Assembly: GCF_004634385.1 (NCBI RefSeq)
Contig: NZ_CP037895.1
Coordinates: 558,001-622,000, forward strand
From: Thermaerobacter sp. FW80
GTDB taxonomy: Bacteria; Bacillota; Sulfobacillia; Thermaerobacterales; Thermaerobacteraceae
DNA length: 64,000 nt
Direction: 5' to 3'
The notes beneath the pieces are model-generated. The model saw nothing but the letters and a program-made list of their open reading frames with translations. It made no database searches and was not told the origin of the DNA. Positions 17,850 through 27,551 of the stretch are shown one piece after another; position 1 is the stretch's first letter, and every line of letters begins with the position of its first letter. The translations under genes were made by a program, and so were the position numbers.

Positions 17850-19052
17850 TCAGTCCACGGCCTCGACCAGGGCGGCGATCCCCTGGCCCACGCCGATGCA
17901 CATGGTGGCCAGGCCACGCCGCGCCCCGCGCCGCCGCATCTCGTGCACCAGGGTGGTGAGGATGCGGGCACCGCTGCACCCCAAGGGGTGGCCGAGGGCG
18001 ATGGCCCCGCCGTTGACGTTGACCCGCTCCTCGGGCAGGCCCAGCTCGCGGATGCACGCCAGGCACTGGGAGGCGAAGGCCTCGTTGAGCTCGATCAGAT
18101 CCAGGTCGGCGATGTGCCAGCCGGCCCGACCCAGCACCTTGCGGGTGGCGGGCACCGGTCCGATCCCCATGTACCGCGGGTCGACGCCGACCACGGCGCC
18201 GGCCACCACCCGCGCCAGGGGCCGGAGGCCGAGGGCCCGGGCCCGCCCCTCGGCCATGATCACCAGCGCCGCGGCGCCGTCGTTGATCCCCGACGAGTTG
18301 CCCGCGGTGACCGTCCCGCCAGGGCGGAAGGCCGGGGGCAGGCTGGCCAGCTTCTCCAGGGTGGTGTCGGGGCGCGGGTGCTCGTCCACCGCCACCACCG
18401 TGCGTCGGCCGCGGCGGTCGGTCACCTCCACGGGGACCACCTCGTCCCGCCACTTGCCCGCCTCCTGGGCGGCGGCCCACTTGCGCTGGCTCTCCAGGGC
18501 GAAGCGATCCTGGTCCTCGCGGGCGATACCGTAGCGCTCGGCCACGTTCTCCGCCGTCTCGCCCATGGACTCCGGGGGGAACATGGCGGCCAGCCGCGGG
18601 TTGACGAAGCGCCAGCCCAGGGTGGTGTCGTACACCTGGACGTTGCCGCGGGGGTAGCCGTGCTCGGGCTTGGGCATGACCCAGGGCGCCCGGCTCATGC
18701 TCTCCACGCCGCCGGCGACGAAGACCTCGCCCTCGCCGCTCCGGATCGCCCGCGCCGCCTGCAGCACCGCCTCGAGTCCGGATCCGCACAGGCGGTTGAC
18801 CGTCACCCCGGCCACGTGCTGGGGCAGCCCGGCCAGCAAGGCGGCCATGCGCGCCACGTTGCGATTGTCCTCGCCGGCCTGGTTGGCGCAACCGAGGATC
18901 ACGTCCTCCACGGCATCCGGGTCGATGCCCGCCCGCTCCACCGCGGCGCGGATCACCAGCGCCGCCAGGTCATCGGGACGAACCGGCGCCAGGGCGCCGC
19001 CGTGCCGACCGATGGGCGTGCGCACCGCCGCGACGATCACCGGCTCTGCCAC
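17850..19052 (-). CDS. paaJ: 3-oxoadipyl-CoA/acetyl-CoA C-acyltransferase (thiolase)
   Basis: Thiolase of 400 aa. The active-site Cys is in [11 protein letters not shown] (about 90), the C-terminal catalytic residues are in [16 protein letters not shown] and CIGVGQG. The segment [22 protein letters not shown] is characteristic of 3-oxoadipyl-CoA thiolases (PcaF/PaaJ). The GTG at 19052 follows GGGAGGGGA. As the last gene of a phenylacetate cluster it would split 3-oxoadipyl-CoA into succinyl-CoA and acetyl-CoA. A general fatty-acid thiolase remains possible. Confidence 0.88.
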   Translation of the reverse strand: MAEPVIVAAVRTPIGRHGGALAPVRPDDLAALVIRAAVERAGIDPDAVEDVILGCANQAGEDNRNVARMAALLAGLPQHVAGVTVNRLCGSGLEAVLQAARAIRSGEGEVFVAGGVESMSRAPWVMPKPEHGYPRGNVQVYDTTLGWRFVNPRLAAMFPPESMGETAENVAERYGIAREDQDRFALESQRKWAAAQEAGKWRDEVVPVEVTDRRGRRTVVAVDEHPRPDTTLEKLASLPPAFRPGGTVTAGNSSGINDGAAALVIMAEGRARALGLRPLARVVAGAVVGVDPRYMGIGPVPATRKVLGRAGWHIADLDLIELNEAFASQCLACIRELGLPEERVNVNGGAIALGHPLGCSGARILTTLVHEMRRRGARRGLATMCIGVGQGIAALVEAVD

Positions 19053-19379
19053 CGCCGTCCCCTCCCTCGCCCAAGGCTGCTCGCTGGACCGGACCGCGCC
19101 GTCCGCCAGGCCACCCCGGCCCCGGCGACCGTCAGCCCGTACAACCGGGCAAGCCCGATCGTCCATCCCGGCAAGCCCGCGCGCCCGTGGCCCGACGGCG
19201 CCGGGACCCCCTGGTGGAGCGCGGGGTGCGGAAACCCCTCCCGTCCGCGGCGCTCCCGGGCGCCGAGAGGGATGCCTCGGCACCACCGGCTCCCGGGCGG
19301 GCCAGGGTTGCGCCGCCGTGGGGCCGAGGTCGCACCGCAACCCGGCGCCTGCGCCGGCCCGCTGCGGGCGGCGTGCGGG
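19053..19379. other. gap between thiolase and 3-hydroxyacyl-CoA dehydrogenase genes
   Basis: About 330 bases with no supported gene. The flanking genes are both on the minus strand, so the thiolase may have its own promoter here; I saw no convincing boxes or strong hairpin. Confidence 0.4.
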
Positions 19380-21590
19380 TCACGCATCCCCCGCCCGGCG
19401 GCGAACGGCGGGCGCCGGCCGGTAGCGCTCCTCGCGATAGTGGCGCCACAACCCCTCCAGCACCGCCAGCACCCGCCGCCAGCCCCACAGGGCCCCCCAC
19501 TCCAGGGGACCCCGCGGATACCCCGTTCCCAGGCGCATCGCCCGGTCGACGGCCGGGCCGGCGGCGATGCCCTCGGCCTCGGCCACGGCCGCCTCCTGCG
19601 CCAGCATGGCGACCACCCGCGCCGCGACGCCGGCGGGCGCGTCGCCGACCGCGAAGACCTGGAGGCCGGCCGCCCCCAGCCAGCGCCGGGCCGCCTGCCG
19701 CGTCGCCTCGGCGGTCGCCGGGCCCCCGGCCAGTTCCACCGCCGATCCCAGCGGCGGCACCGCAGCCCATCCCACCAGCCGCTGCGGGTTCGCCACGGCC
19801 CGGGCCTGCTCCGCTGCGGAGCCGGGCAGGATGCTCACGAGGATCGGCACCTCGGCGGGCAGCGCACGCGCCAGCCGGCCCAACCGGGAGAGGGCCGCGG
19901 ACCAGTGGCCGGGATCCAGGGGATCGAGCTCCTCCCAGGTGACCGCGACGGCGGCGGGCGTCCGCACGTCGGCTGCGGCGCGCGTCGCGGCGGGTCCGGG
20001 GGCGCATCCTCGGGCGGGTGCGGGGGCCGGCGCCGCAGCCGCGGCACCGTCCGCGCCCTCTGCCATGGCGGCGGCCACGGCGGTGCTGGCCAGCTGAATG
20101 ACGCCGATCCCCGCCTCCGTCCAGCGGCGCGCCAGCTCCGAGGCCAGCGGGCCGTCACCGACCACCCAGAGGGGCCGGGGGTCGCGCTCCCGCCCAGGGG
20201 CCTCGGCGGTCGCCGGAGCCGCCGCAGCCGGCCCGCCATCGCCCGCGCCGCCCGTCCCGGCCGGGGCCGCGGCGCGGTTGGGGGCGGTCGGGACCGGCTC
20301 CGCCGGGGCGGTGCCCCCGCCTGCCGGTTCGTCCGCCAGGGCTACCGCCTGCCGCCAGCCCCGCCAGGCCACGCCGCGAGGCCGCCCCGCCTCGTCGTAG
20401 TGGTAGAAGCCGCGGCCGGTCTTGCGCCCCAGCCAGCCCGCCGCCACCAGCTGCTGCTGGATCGGATGGGGGCGGTAGCGGGGCTCGCCGCCGAATCCCT
20501 CGAACACCGAGCGGGTCACGGCCAGGTTGACGTCGATGCCGACGAGGTCCATCAGCTGGAACGGCCCCATGGGGAACCCGGCCGCCCGCACCAGGGCGTC
20601 GATGGTCGCCACGTCGGCCAGCCCCTCGCCCAGGAGGCGCAGGGCCTCGCCATAGAAGGGGCGGGCCACCCGATTGACCACGAACCCCGGCGTGTCGGCG
20701 CAGAGCACGGGCTCCTTGCCCAGCCGCCGTGCCACCTCGATGCCGCGGGCGACGGCCGCGGGGGCGCTGAGGGCGCCGGCCACCACCTCCACCAGCCGCA
20801 TGGCGGGCACCGGGTTGAAGAAGTGCAGGCCGATGACCCGCGCCGGCTCCGGCACCGGCTGGGCGAGGGCGGTGATGGACAGGGACGAGGTGTTGCTGGC
20901 GATGAGGGCATCGCTCGCCACCCGGCGGCCCACGGCGGCCAGCAGCTCCCGCTTGAGCCCGAGGTCCTCCGGCACCGCCTCGATCACCACGGCGGCCGGG
21001 GCCAGGGCGTCCAGGTCCGTGACGGGACGCAGCCGCCCGAGGCGCGCGGCCGCCGTGCCGGGAGGAACCCGGCCCTCCCGCTCGTGCCGCTCCCAGGCGG
21101 CGGCCAGGCGCTCGCGCGTCCGCTCCAGGGCGGCCGGAGCGACGTCGTAGAGGACCACTTCGTAGCCGGCTTCGACCGCCACCCGGGCGATGCCGCTGCC
21201 CATGGTGCCGGCGCCGAGGACGGCGAGGACCGCGGCGGGGCCGGTCCGTCCCGCCGGAGGTGCTGCCGCCCTGCCGGGCGCGCGGTCGGAGCCGGAGCCA
21301 CCGGGACCGTCGCCCCCGGCGGGCCGCGGGCCCGGGGGCGGCTCCCCATCGCCGCCGTCGTTGGGCGTGCGGCGGCGCGCCGCCGGTTCGTCGGCGAAGG
21401 AACGCAGCATCGCGAGCCAGTCCTCCTCGATCCCCTGCCCCGATCCCGACCGGCTTCCCGCCCTGCCGCGACCGGACCGCTCTGCCCGCCCCACGCCCTG
21501 GGGGCCTTGCGCGAGCGAGCCGGGGCGTCCGGTGCCCGCCGCCCGGCCAGGGGGGCGGTGCCGTGCGCCTGGCGGGTGGCGCCGTGCCAT
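19380..21590 (-). CDS. 3-hydroxyacyl-CoA dehydrogenase, PaaH-like, two-part
   Basis: Protein of 736 aa. After a low-complexity N-terminal region of about 110 residues comes an NAD-binding domain (VLAVLGAGTMGSGIARVA), the catalytic region with ASNTSSLSITALA and LHFFNPVPAMRLVEVV, then the C-terminal dimerisation domain (DTPGFVVNRVARPFYGEAL and WLGRKTGRGFYHYDE). A long Ala/Pro/Gly-rich linker with ALADEPAGGG leads to a second, degenerate Rossmann-like part (LWVVGDGPLASELARRW) and another dehydrogenase C-terminal domain ending LEWGALWGWRRVLAVLEGL. This resembles PaaH-type double-domain enzymes. The ATG lies directly after the hydratase stop. Confidence 0.85.
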   Translation of the reverse strand: MARRHPPGARHRPPGRAAGTGRPGSLAQGPQGVGRAERSGRGRAGSRSGSGQGIEEDWLAMLRSFADEPAARRRTPNDGGDGEPPPGPRPAGGDGPGGSGSDRAPGRAAAPPAGRTGPAAVLAVLGAGTMGSGIARVAVEAGYEVVLYDVAPAALERTRERLAAAWERHEREGRVPPGTAAARLGRLRPVTDLDALAPAAVVIEAVPEDLGLKRELLAAVGRRVASDALIASNTSSLSITALAQPVPEPARVIGLHFFNPVPAMRLVEVVAGALSAPAAVARGIEVARRLGKEPVLCADTPGFVVNRVARPFYGEALRLLGEGLADVATIDALVRAAGFPMGPFQLMDLVGIDVNLAVTRSVFEGFGGEPRYRPHPIQQQLVAAGWLGRKTGRGFYHYDEAGRPRGVAWRGWRQAVALADEPAGGGTAPAEPVPTAPNRAAAPAGTGGAGDGGPAAAAPATAEAPGRERDPRPLWVVGDGPLASELARRWTEAGIGVIQLASTAVAAAMAEGADGAAAAAPAPAPARGCAPGPAATRAAADVRTPAAVAVTWEELDPLDPGHWSAALSRLGRLARALPAEVPILVSILPGSAAEQARAVANPQRLVGWAAVPPLGSAVELAGGPATAEATRQAARRWLGAAGLQVFAVGDAPAGVAARVVAMLAQEAAVAEAEGIAAGPAVDRAMRLGTGYPRGPLEWGALWGWRRVLAVLEGLWRHYREERYRPAPAVRRRAGDA

Positions 21591-21591
21591 G

Positions 21592-22398
21592 CTATCGCCC
21601 CTGGAAGCGGGGCTCCCGCTTCTCCAAGAAGGCCCGGACGCCCTCGCGGTGATCCTCGGTGTGGCCGGCGATCTCCTGCAGGTAGGCCTCGTACTCCAGC
21701 ACCTGGGCGAGGGCGGCCCCGGCGGCGAAGTTGAAGGCCCGCTTGGCCAGGCCCATGGCCCGGGTGGCGCCCGCCGCCAGCCGCTGGGCCCACTCGCGGG
21801 TGGCGGCCGCCAGCTCCTCGTGGGGCACCACCCGGTTGACCAGGCCGAGGCGCAGGGCCTCGTCGGCGGGGACCAGGTCGCCGAAGAAGGCCATCTCCAG
21901 GGCTTTGCCAAGGCCGACGAGCTGCAGGAGGAAGAGGCTCGTCCCCGAGTCGGGGGCCAGGCCCACCTTGACGAACACCTGCCCGAAGCGGGCCTGCTCG
22001 GAGGCGATGCGCAGGTCGCAGGCCAGGGCCAGGCCGAGGCCGGCCCCCGCCGCCACCCCGTTGACGGCCGCGATGACGGGCTTCTCCATGGTCCGCAGGC
22101 GCAAGATCAGGGGGTTGTACCGTTCCCGCAGCGATGCGATGAACGACCGCTCGCCGCCCTCCTGACGGCTCTTGAGGTCTTCCCCGGCGGAGAAGGCTCG
22201 CCCGGCGCCGGTGATCACCACGCAGCGGACCTCGGGATCCCGCTCCGCCTGGCGCAGGGCATCCAAAAGCTCCGACGTCATCGTCCGGTTGAAGGCGTTG
22301 AGCACCTCGGGCCGGTTCAGGGTGAGGGTGAGGACGCCCCCCTCCCGCGCGGCCAGAATGGTGGTGTAGCGCCCGTCGCCGCTGGCCATGTCGGCCAT
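21592..22398 (-). CDS. enoyl-CoA hydratase/isomerase
   Basis: Crotonase-fold protein of about 268 aa. The oxyanion-hole segments are GAGRAFSAGEDLKSR and AAVNGVAAGAGLGLALACD. The residue pattern LAPDSGTSLFLLQLVG is close to PaaG/PaaB-type 1,2-epoxyphenylacetyl-CoA isomerases and 2-(cyclohexenyl)acetyl-CoA hydratases, so a ring-epoxide isomerase or hydratase role in phenylacetate degradation is plausible. Two ATG codons compete: 22398 lies very close to GGGAGGGG, and 22389 lies about eleven bases after it. The downstream dehydrogenase starts right at its stop, so the two are coupled. Confidence 0.85.
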   Translation of the reverse strand: MADMASGDGRYTTILAAREGGVLTLTLNRPEVLNAFNRTMTSELLDALRQAERDPEVRCVVITGAGRAFSAGEDLKSRQEGGERSFIASLRERYNPLILRLRTMEKPVIAAVNGVAAGAGLGLALACDLRIASEQARFGQVFVKVGLAPDSGTSLFLLQLVGLGKALEMAFFGDLVPADEALRLGLVNRVVPHEELAAATREWAQRLAAGATRAMGLAKRAFNFAAGAALAQVLEYEAYLQEIAGHTEDHREGVRAFLEKREPRFQGR

Positions 22399-23013
22399 CC
22401 CCTCCCGATGGGTCCCGCACCGGCCGCTGCGCTGCAAGCGCGGCCGCGCTGTAAGGCATTGGCCGGCGGGGGCCCCGATTCCTTGCACCCTGGTCCCGGC
22501 CGTCCCGGTCCCTCCGGGCTTCCGCGGCATCGGGGGGCCTCCGCGACGCCCCGGGCACGCCCGCAGTCCCGCGGCCACTGGCGATCCCGGGCCGCCCGGC
22601 CAGCCCGTCCGCCCCGGGGTGGCCGGGCGGCCCGGGCAGCCCGCTTCGGCGGTGCATCCGCGGCACGGGGCCCGATGGCACCAGCTGGTGGAAGGGGCGG
22701 GAGCCCGGCTTCCAGCCCCTCCCGGGATGGGTCAAACTGGGGATGCCGCGCATCGGCCGACGTTTCGCTTCCGCCGGGCGCAGGGCGTCGCAGGCTGCGG
22801 CGGGGGCGCCCCGTTCTGCCGGCCTGGGCTGCCGGGGGTGGCGCGCCATGGACGGCCGTGAGGGGTGGGGTCGGGATCGACGTCGTTGGTGGGACGAACC
22901 CGTGCTGGAAGGCCCCTGGCCCAACCGCCGGGTCGCCGGCCTCGTCGGCGTGGCCGGGGCCGCTACCCGGAGGGGCTCCGCGGTCCCGCGTGGCCGCCTT
23001 CCCCGAGCCTCGC
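22399..23013. other. 615-base gap inside the paa cluster
   Basis: No gene with recognisable domains was found on either strand. The sequence is rich in short G/C runs and gives Arg/Pro/Gly-rich translations. On the minus strand GCGCGGCCGCGC (about 22438-22449) forms a short palindrome. It separates the paaABCD genes from the beta-oxidation genes and may hold a terminator and a second promoter. Confidence 0.4.
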
Positions 23014-23640
23014 TCAGAGGGCCTTCATCTGCTCGAAGGGATTCCGGCAATCCAGGCAGTACCACAGGCTGCGACACGGCGTCGGGCCGAAGGCGTTCTC
23101 CATGCGGGTGCGGCGGGAGCCGCAGAGGGGACAGGGCACGCCGTCGACCCCGGTCCGCGGCGCACCGCCGGGCGCAGAGCGCCCCTCCCCCAGCGCGGCA
23201 AGGCTGCCGCCGGGCACGGGCGGCGGGACCGGGGCTGCGATGCGCTGCGCCGCCCGGCACGCGCCGCCGGCGGCCGCGGGTGCGGCCGCCGGCGGCGCGA
23301 TGCCGAAGGCGGCCAGCTTGCGCCGGCCTGCAGGAGTGATTCGATCCGTCGACCAGGGCGGGCTGTACGCGACGCGCACCTCCACCCGGTGCACGCCCGG
23401 GACCGCCGCCAGCCGCCGCGCCACGCCCTGGCGGATCAGCTCGAGCGCCGGACAGCCGACGAAGGTCGGAAGCAGCGTGACCCGCACCGTGCCATTCCCA
23501 TCGGCCTCGAGCCGCTCCACCATGCCCAGGTCGACCACGCTGACCACGGGGATCTCGGGGTCCGGCACCTCGGCCAGCGCCGCCCAGAGCGCCTCCACGA
23601 GTCCTCCGCCCTTCGCCGGCGAAGGCGCCCCCGTCGCCAT
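23014..23640 (-). CDS. paaD: phenylacetyl-CoA epoxidase accessory subunit PaaD
   Basis: Protein of 208 aa. The N-terminal MIP18/DUF59 domain has EVPDPEIPVVSVVDLGMV and TFVGCPALELI, and WSTDRITPAGRRKL follows. After an Ala/Pro-rich stretch of about 60 residues the C-terminus has a zinc or Fe-S binding CPLCG...CLDC pair, as in PaaD (formerly PaaJ). In the family it helps mature the iron centre of the PaaABC oxygenase. The ATG at 23640 is at good distance from GGGAGGGGG; a GTG nine bases earlier is also possible. It is the last of four paa genes in series. Confidence 0.92.
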   Translation of the reverse strand: MATGAPSPAKGGGLVEALWAALAEVPDPEIPVVSVVDLGMVERLEADGNGTVRVTLLPTFVGCPALELIRQGVARRLAAVPGVHRVEVRVAYSPPWSTDRITPAGRRKLAAFGIAPPAAAPAAAGGACRAAQRIAAPVPPPVPGGSLAALGEGRSAPGGAPRTGVDGVPCPLCGSRRTRMENAFGPTPCRSLWYCLDCRNPFEQMKAL

Positions 23641-23674
23641 CCCGTCCACCCCCTCCCGACGCCGCGTCCGCCGC

Positions 23675-24715
23675 CTACCATGCCGCGCCCGGCTCCGACC
23701 GGTAGACGGAAGTCATCTCCTCCAGCAGCTGCGCCAGGGCCGGCGAATGCTGGCCTCGGCGGCCGCCGAACCCGGGCCGACCCGCCCCCGGTCCGCCCCC
23801 CTCCGCCGCGCCGGCTGGCGGACCGGCCACCTTCCCGTCGGTAGCCTGCGGGACGGGCGCCCCCTCCGATGTTGCGGCCCCAGGACCCGCGAGGCCGCCC
23901 GCGGACCCCGGTCCGGCACCCACCGGTTCGGTCCCCGGGCCGCGGCGCCCATCGGACCCGTCGGAGCCGTCCTCCGCGAGGCCGGCCTGCTTCAGCACCT
24001 GGTGGACCCCCGCCCGCCATCGCGCCTCCAGCTCGGCCAGGGTGATGCCCCGCCAGTAGGCCGCCCGGTCCTCGTCTTCCAGCGGCTCGAAGAAGCCGGC
24101 CGCCAGGGGCAGGGCCCGGGCCAGCGCCCTGCGGAGCCGGTCCCGCGCCTCCCCGCCCGCCCGCCCCAGCGCCACCACCCACTGCCGGAAGTGGGCGCAA
24201 TGGTACGCCTCCTCGCGGGCGATGCGGGTCGCGGCCGCCGCCAACGGCGGATAGGGGGAGTCCGCCAGGGCGGGCCAGAGCACGGCTTCGTACTCGCTGT
24301 ACAGGAAGTGGCGGGCGATCTCCGCCGCCCAGTCGCCGTTGGGAGCCTCCAGCAGGACCGCGTTGCGGAAGGCCTCGGGCCCGCGGCCGAAGGCCAGGGC
24401 GTCGGGGTCGCCGCCGCCGTGGCCGAGATCGGCCAGCAGCCGGTACAGCAGGGCGGCGTGGCCCACCTCGTCCTGGGCGATGGACGAGAAGGCCACGTCC
24501 TCTTCGAGGAAGGGCGCGACCCCCGTCCACTCCGACGCCCGATGGCCCGCGATGAGCTCGTCGTCGGCCAGGGCCAGGAGCAGGGCAGAGAGGGCGGCAT
24601 CGGTCGCGGGTGGTTGCGGCACCGGCCCACCCCCGGCGGCGACGGTCGCCCTGGACGGCTCGGCCCCGGCCGGCGGCGATGGCGGAGACGCCTTGGCGTC
24701 GCCCGGCTCCCTCAT
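23675..24715 (-). CDS. paaC: phenylacetyl-CoA epoxidase structural subunit PaaC
   Basis: Ferritin-like helical subunit of 346 aa. The core (about 40-250) shows LALADDELIAGHRASEWTG, SIAQDEVGHAALLYRLL, HFLYSEYEAVLW and REEAYHCAHFRQWV, typical of PaaC. It is scaffold for the catalytic PaaA rather than the oxygenase itself. A Gly/Ala/Pro-rich insert of about 75 residues follows before the C-terminal helix SPALAQLLEEMTSVYR. The start ATG overlaps the stop of paaB by four bases. Confidence 0.93.
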   Translation of the reverse strand: MREPGDAKASPPSPPAGAEPSRATVAAGGGPVPQPPATDAALSALLLALADDELIAGHRASEWTGVAPFLEEDVAFSSIAQDEVGHAALLYRLLADLGHGGGDPDALAFGRGPEAFRNAVLLEAPNGDWAAEIARHFLYSEYEAVLWPALADSPYPPLAAAATRIAREEAYHCAHFRQWVVALGRAGGEARDRLRRALARALPLAAGFFEPLEDEDRAAYWRGITLAELEARWRAGVHQVLKQAGLAEDGSDGSDGRRGPGTEPVGAGPGSAGGLAGPGAATSEGAPVPQATDGKVAGPPAGAAEGGGPGAGRPGFGGRRGQHSPALAQLLEEMTSVYRSEPGAAW

Positions 24716-25263
24716 CGGCCACCCTTCCCTTCCGTGCCTCCCGTGCCTTCCATGCCCGCTCGCCGATCCTGCCGCCGCGGCCCCCGGCGCACCCGCACGT
24801 GGCCCCGGCGGTTGAGGCTGGCGCCGAGCCCGCCGGCAGCGGACGCCGCGCCGGGTTCGTCCGCCGCGGCGGCCGCCGTGGGGCCCGGGATGGTCTCCGG
24901 GCCGGAGGAACCGGCCCGCCCGCCCGGCGCCGCCGCGGCAGCCGGCCGCGGCGTCGGACCCCCGCCGCCGGCCCCGCGGCCGAAGCGCCGCCACAGCTCC
25001 CGCGTGCGGGCGAACCCCTCGCCGAGGCGGTAGGTCTTGTCGGTGGCAGGCTGCCACCAGTCGTCGTCGCCCTCGCCCACGGCCTCGATGCACGCCCGCG
25101 GGACGACCCACAGGCTCACGTACTCCTGCCGCCGGCAGAAGAGCTGCAGGGCCAGGAGCCGGGCGCTGCGGCGATCCCCCGCCAGCAGGCTGCCGCAGTG
25201 CAGGTAGGGCTCGCCGCGCCGCGGCTGGCCGAAGACCTCGTAGACCCGCATCGTGCCCTCCAT
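24712..25263 (-). CDS. paaB: phenylacetyl-CoA epoxidase subunit PaaB
   Basis: Small subunit of the ring-epoxidising complex, 183 aa. The conserved part is residues 1-95: YEVFGQPRRGEPYLHCGSLLAGD, RRQEYVSLWVVPR and a C-terminal DKTYR motif. Typical PaaB proteins are about 90-120 aa, so the Ala/Gly/Pro-rich tail of some 85 residues, including AADEPGAAS, is an extension. The ATG at 25263 follows GGGGAGG. The gene is coupled to paaC by a four-base overlap. Confidence 0.92.
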   Translation of the reverse strand: MEGTMRVYEVFGQPRRGEPYLHCGSLLAGDRRSARLLALQLFCRRQEYVSLWVVPRACIEAVGEGDDDWWQPATDKTYRLGEGFARTRELWRRFGRGAGGGGPTPRPAAAAAPGGRAGSSGPETIPGPTAAAAADEPGAASAAGGLGASLNRRGHVRVRRGPRRQDRRAGMEGTGGTEGKGGR

Positions 25264-25603
25264 GGCCGGTTCCTCCCCGTCACCCCGTCCCGGACCCGTC
25301 GCCCACGGGCCCGCCGCGCACCCCGGACCGCCCCCGGCCCGCGACCCCCACCGGGCTGGGAGGCGCCGTCCATGGTACCCCGTGGCAACGCGCCCCCGTC
25401 GGACCCCGCCCGCGGCCCCCCCGCGGCGCCTCCCCGGCGCCCGGGGTGCCGGGGGTGGCCGGTCCCCGCGGCTCCCCGGCCGCGGGTCGCCGACCGCCGC
25501 CATTCCCCGGCTGCGGCCCGACCGCGCCGCCGGCCGCCCGCGTCGGACGGCGCGCCACCGGCGGCTCCCGGCGGTGGGTGCGCCGGCGGGTCCGCGGGAG
25601 CGG
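25264..25603. other. 340-base gap between paaA and paaB
   Basis: No gene is supported; short open frames give only Arg/Gly/Pro-rich translations. Both neighbours are on the minus strand and belong to the same complex, so transcription probably reads through. Long spacers like this between subunit genes are unusual in a compact paa operon. Confidence 0.4.
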
Positions 25604-26599
25604 TCATGCCGCCGCGGCCGCCCGGGCCAGGGCCTCCCGCACCCAGCGGCCCTCCTCGTGGGACAGCCGGCGGATCGCCAGGCGGGCCGCGGTCCTCGGC
25701 CCCTTGCCCTTGACCACGCGCCAGAACTCGTCCCAGTCGGGGTCGCCGTAGACCCAGCGGCCCCGCTCCTCGTCGTAGCGCAGCTCGGGATCGGGGATCT
25801 CGAGGCCCAGGGCGCGGATCTGGGGCACGTACTTGCTGAGGAACTCCTGGCGCAGCTCCTCGTTGGTGCGCACCTTGATGCGCCACCGCATGGCCTGCTC
25901 CAGGTTGGGCGACATCTCGTCGGGCGGGCCGAAGAAGTGCAGCAGCGGGCGCCACCAGCGGTTCAGGGCGTCCTGGACCATCCGCTGCTGGGCCCGGGTG
26001 CCGCTCATCAGCGTCAGGATGATGTCCTCGCCATGCTTGAGGTGGATGGCCTCTTCCGCGCAGATGCGGCGCAGGATGCGGGCGTAGGGGGCGTAGCTGG
26101 TCTGCAGCAGGGCCGCCTGGGTGATCAGCGCCGCCCCGTCGACCAGCCAGGCGATGATCCCCGCGTCGGCCCACGTGGGCGCCGGATAGCTGAAGACGTT
26201 GTGGAACTTGGCCTTGCCCGCCACCAGGGCGTCCATCATGTCCTCGCGGGTGACGCCCAGGGGCGCGGCCAGGTCTTCCGCCACGCGGTAGATCAGCTGG
26301 GCGTGGCCCACCTCGTCCTGGACCTTGGCCATCAGCGCCAGCTTGCGACGCAGGGTGGGCGCCCGCGGGATCCACTCCCGCTCGGGCAGGGCGCCCATGA
26401 TCTCGCTGTTGGCGTGGGTCTGGATGAGCCGCAGGCACTGGCGCCGGTATGCGTCGGGCATCCAGTCGTCGGCCTCGACCTTCTCCCCCCGCTCGATGCG
26501 GGCGGTGAACTCGGCCAGGCGCTCCTCCTCGCGCCAGTCGCGGGGGCCATCGGCTCGCGCCGACGCCATCCCCGCGCCGCGCAGCCCGCCATCGGCCAT
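25604..26599 (-). CDS. paaA: phenylacetyl-CoA epoxidase catalytic subunit PaaA
   Basis: Catalytic di-iron subunit of 331 aa. Ligand-bearing helices are recognisable in KVQDEVGHAQLIYRVAEDL and RRICAEEAIHLKHGED, with flanking motifs THANSEIMGALPEREWI and WWRPLLHFFGPPDEMS, all characteristic of PaaA. It inserts one oxygen atom into the ring of phenylacetyl-CoA to form the epoxide. The ATG at 26599 follows GGGAGGGGAG. It lies first of the structural genes, about 250 bases downstream of the tetR-type regulator on the same strand. Confidence 0.95.
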   Translation of the reverse strand: MADGGLRGAGMASARADGPRDWREEERLAEFTARIERGEKVEADDWMPDAYRRQCLRLIQTHANSEIMGALPEREWIPRAPTLRRKLALMAKVQDEVGHAQLIYRVAEDLAAPLGVTREDMMDALVAGKAKFHNVFSYPAPTWADAGIIAWLVDGAALITQAALLQTSYAPYARILRRICAEEAIHLKHGEDIILTLMSGTRAQQRMVQDALNRWWRPLLHFFGPPDEMSPNLEQAMRWRIKVRTNEELRQEFLSKYVPQIRALGLEIPDPELRYDEERGRWVYGDPDWDEFWRVVKGKGPRTAARLAIRRLSHEEGRWVREALARAAAAA

Positions 26600-26847
26600 G
26601 ATCTCCCCTCCCTGGGCGGCCGGCACCGCACCCGCTGGCGGCCGACGCTCGATTCGCTCCCCCGGGTGACGCGTCCCCAAGAACGCAAACCCGCCAAAAC
26701 CGACCTGAAGAGCGTCGAAACCCTGGTCCAACCCTGCATGCCGTCGATGCCGTCGCGGCGCCGATCGAACCCTGGACCCCTGGCCGGGGTCGGAAGCGGA
26801 CGGGGTCCGGACGCCCTCCGCGCCGCTTCGGCGGACGAACCGGCCGG

Positions 26848-27531
26848 CTACCGGCTGCCGGCACCGTCGTCGGCCCCCGCGGCGCCGGGGGGCGCGGATC
26901 CCGGACTCGCCGCAGCCCCGGCCCTCGCCGCCAGCTCCGCCGTCGCCGGGGCCCCGCGCCCCTCAAGCCCCTGCAGGATCAGGTCGGCGAAGGCCTCCGC
27001 GACCTCGGCGGGGCTCAGCGGACCCTCGGGCGAGTACCACTGGTACGCCCAGTTGACGGCGGAAAGGGCCAGCAGCGCCGCGAACCGGGGATCGACGGCG
27101 CGGAACTCGCCCCGCCGCACGCCGTCGGCGATGAGCTCGCGCCAGCGGGCTTCGTAGCGGTCCCGCTTGACCTGGATCCGCCGGCGCAGGTCGTCCCGCA
27201 GGAACCGCCACTCGTGGAAGAAGACGCTGGCGGTGTCCCGGTGGTCCGCGATGACGGACATGTGGGCCGCCAGCGCCCGCCGCAGCCGCTCCCGCGCCGT
27301 CCGCCCCTCCCGCCACGCCCGCTCGATGCCCTCCAGGAACCGGTCCGCCGCCCGGTCGACGATCTCGAACAGCAGCTCCTCCTTGCTGTCGATGTGGGCG
27401 TAGAGGCTCCCCCGCTGGAGCTGCAGCCGGTCGGCGATGTCCTGCATGGAGGTGGCGTGGTAGCCCTTCTGGCGGAAGAGCTCGCCGGCCACGGTCAGGA
27501 TCTCTTCGCGGCGGGCGGTGGAGCGGGGCAT
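26848..27531 (-). CDS. TetR-family regulator of the paa cluster
   Basis: Repressor-type protein of 227 aa. The N-terminal HTH (about 8-52) reads REEILTVAGELFRQKGYHATSMQDIADRL and LQRGSLYAHIDSKEELLF. The ligand-binding domain has FFHEWRFL and WAYQWYSPEGPLSP, as in FadR/PaaR-like TetR proteins. The ATG at 27531 follows GGAGGAACC. It is the promoter-proximal gene of the cluster and has a palindromic operator inside its own promoter. By family it would sense phenylacetyl-CoA or another acyl-CoA, which is inference. Confidence 0.88.
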   Translation of the reverse strand: MPRSTARREEILTVAGELFRQKGYHATSMQDIADRLQLQRGSLYAHIDSKEELLFEIVDRAADRFLEGIERAWREGRTARERLRRALAAHMSVIADHRDTASVFFHEWRFLRDDLRRRIQVKRDRYEARWRELIADGVRRGEFRAVDPRFAALLALSAVNWAYQWYSPEGPLSPAEVAEAFADLILQGLEGRGAPATAELAARAGAAASPGSAPPGAAGADDGAGSR

Positions 27532-27551
27532 GGTTCCTCCTGGTAAACCAA

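Noticed and set aside
18976-18988. Near-copy of the 13-mer in the thiolase gene
   Set aside because: It lies antisense in a conserved part of the protein and can be explained by codon choice, unlike copies in non-conserved stretches.
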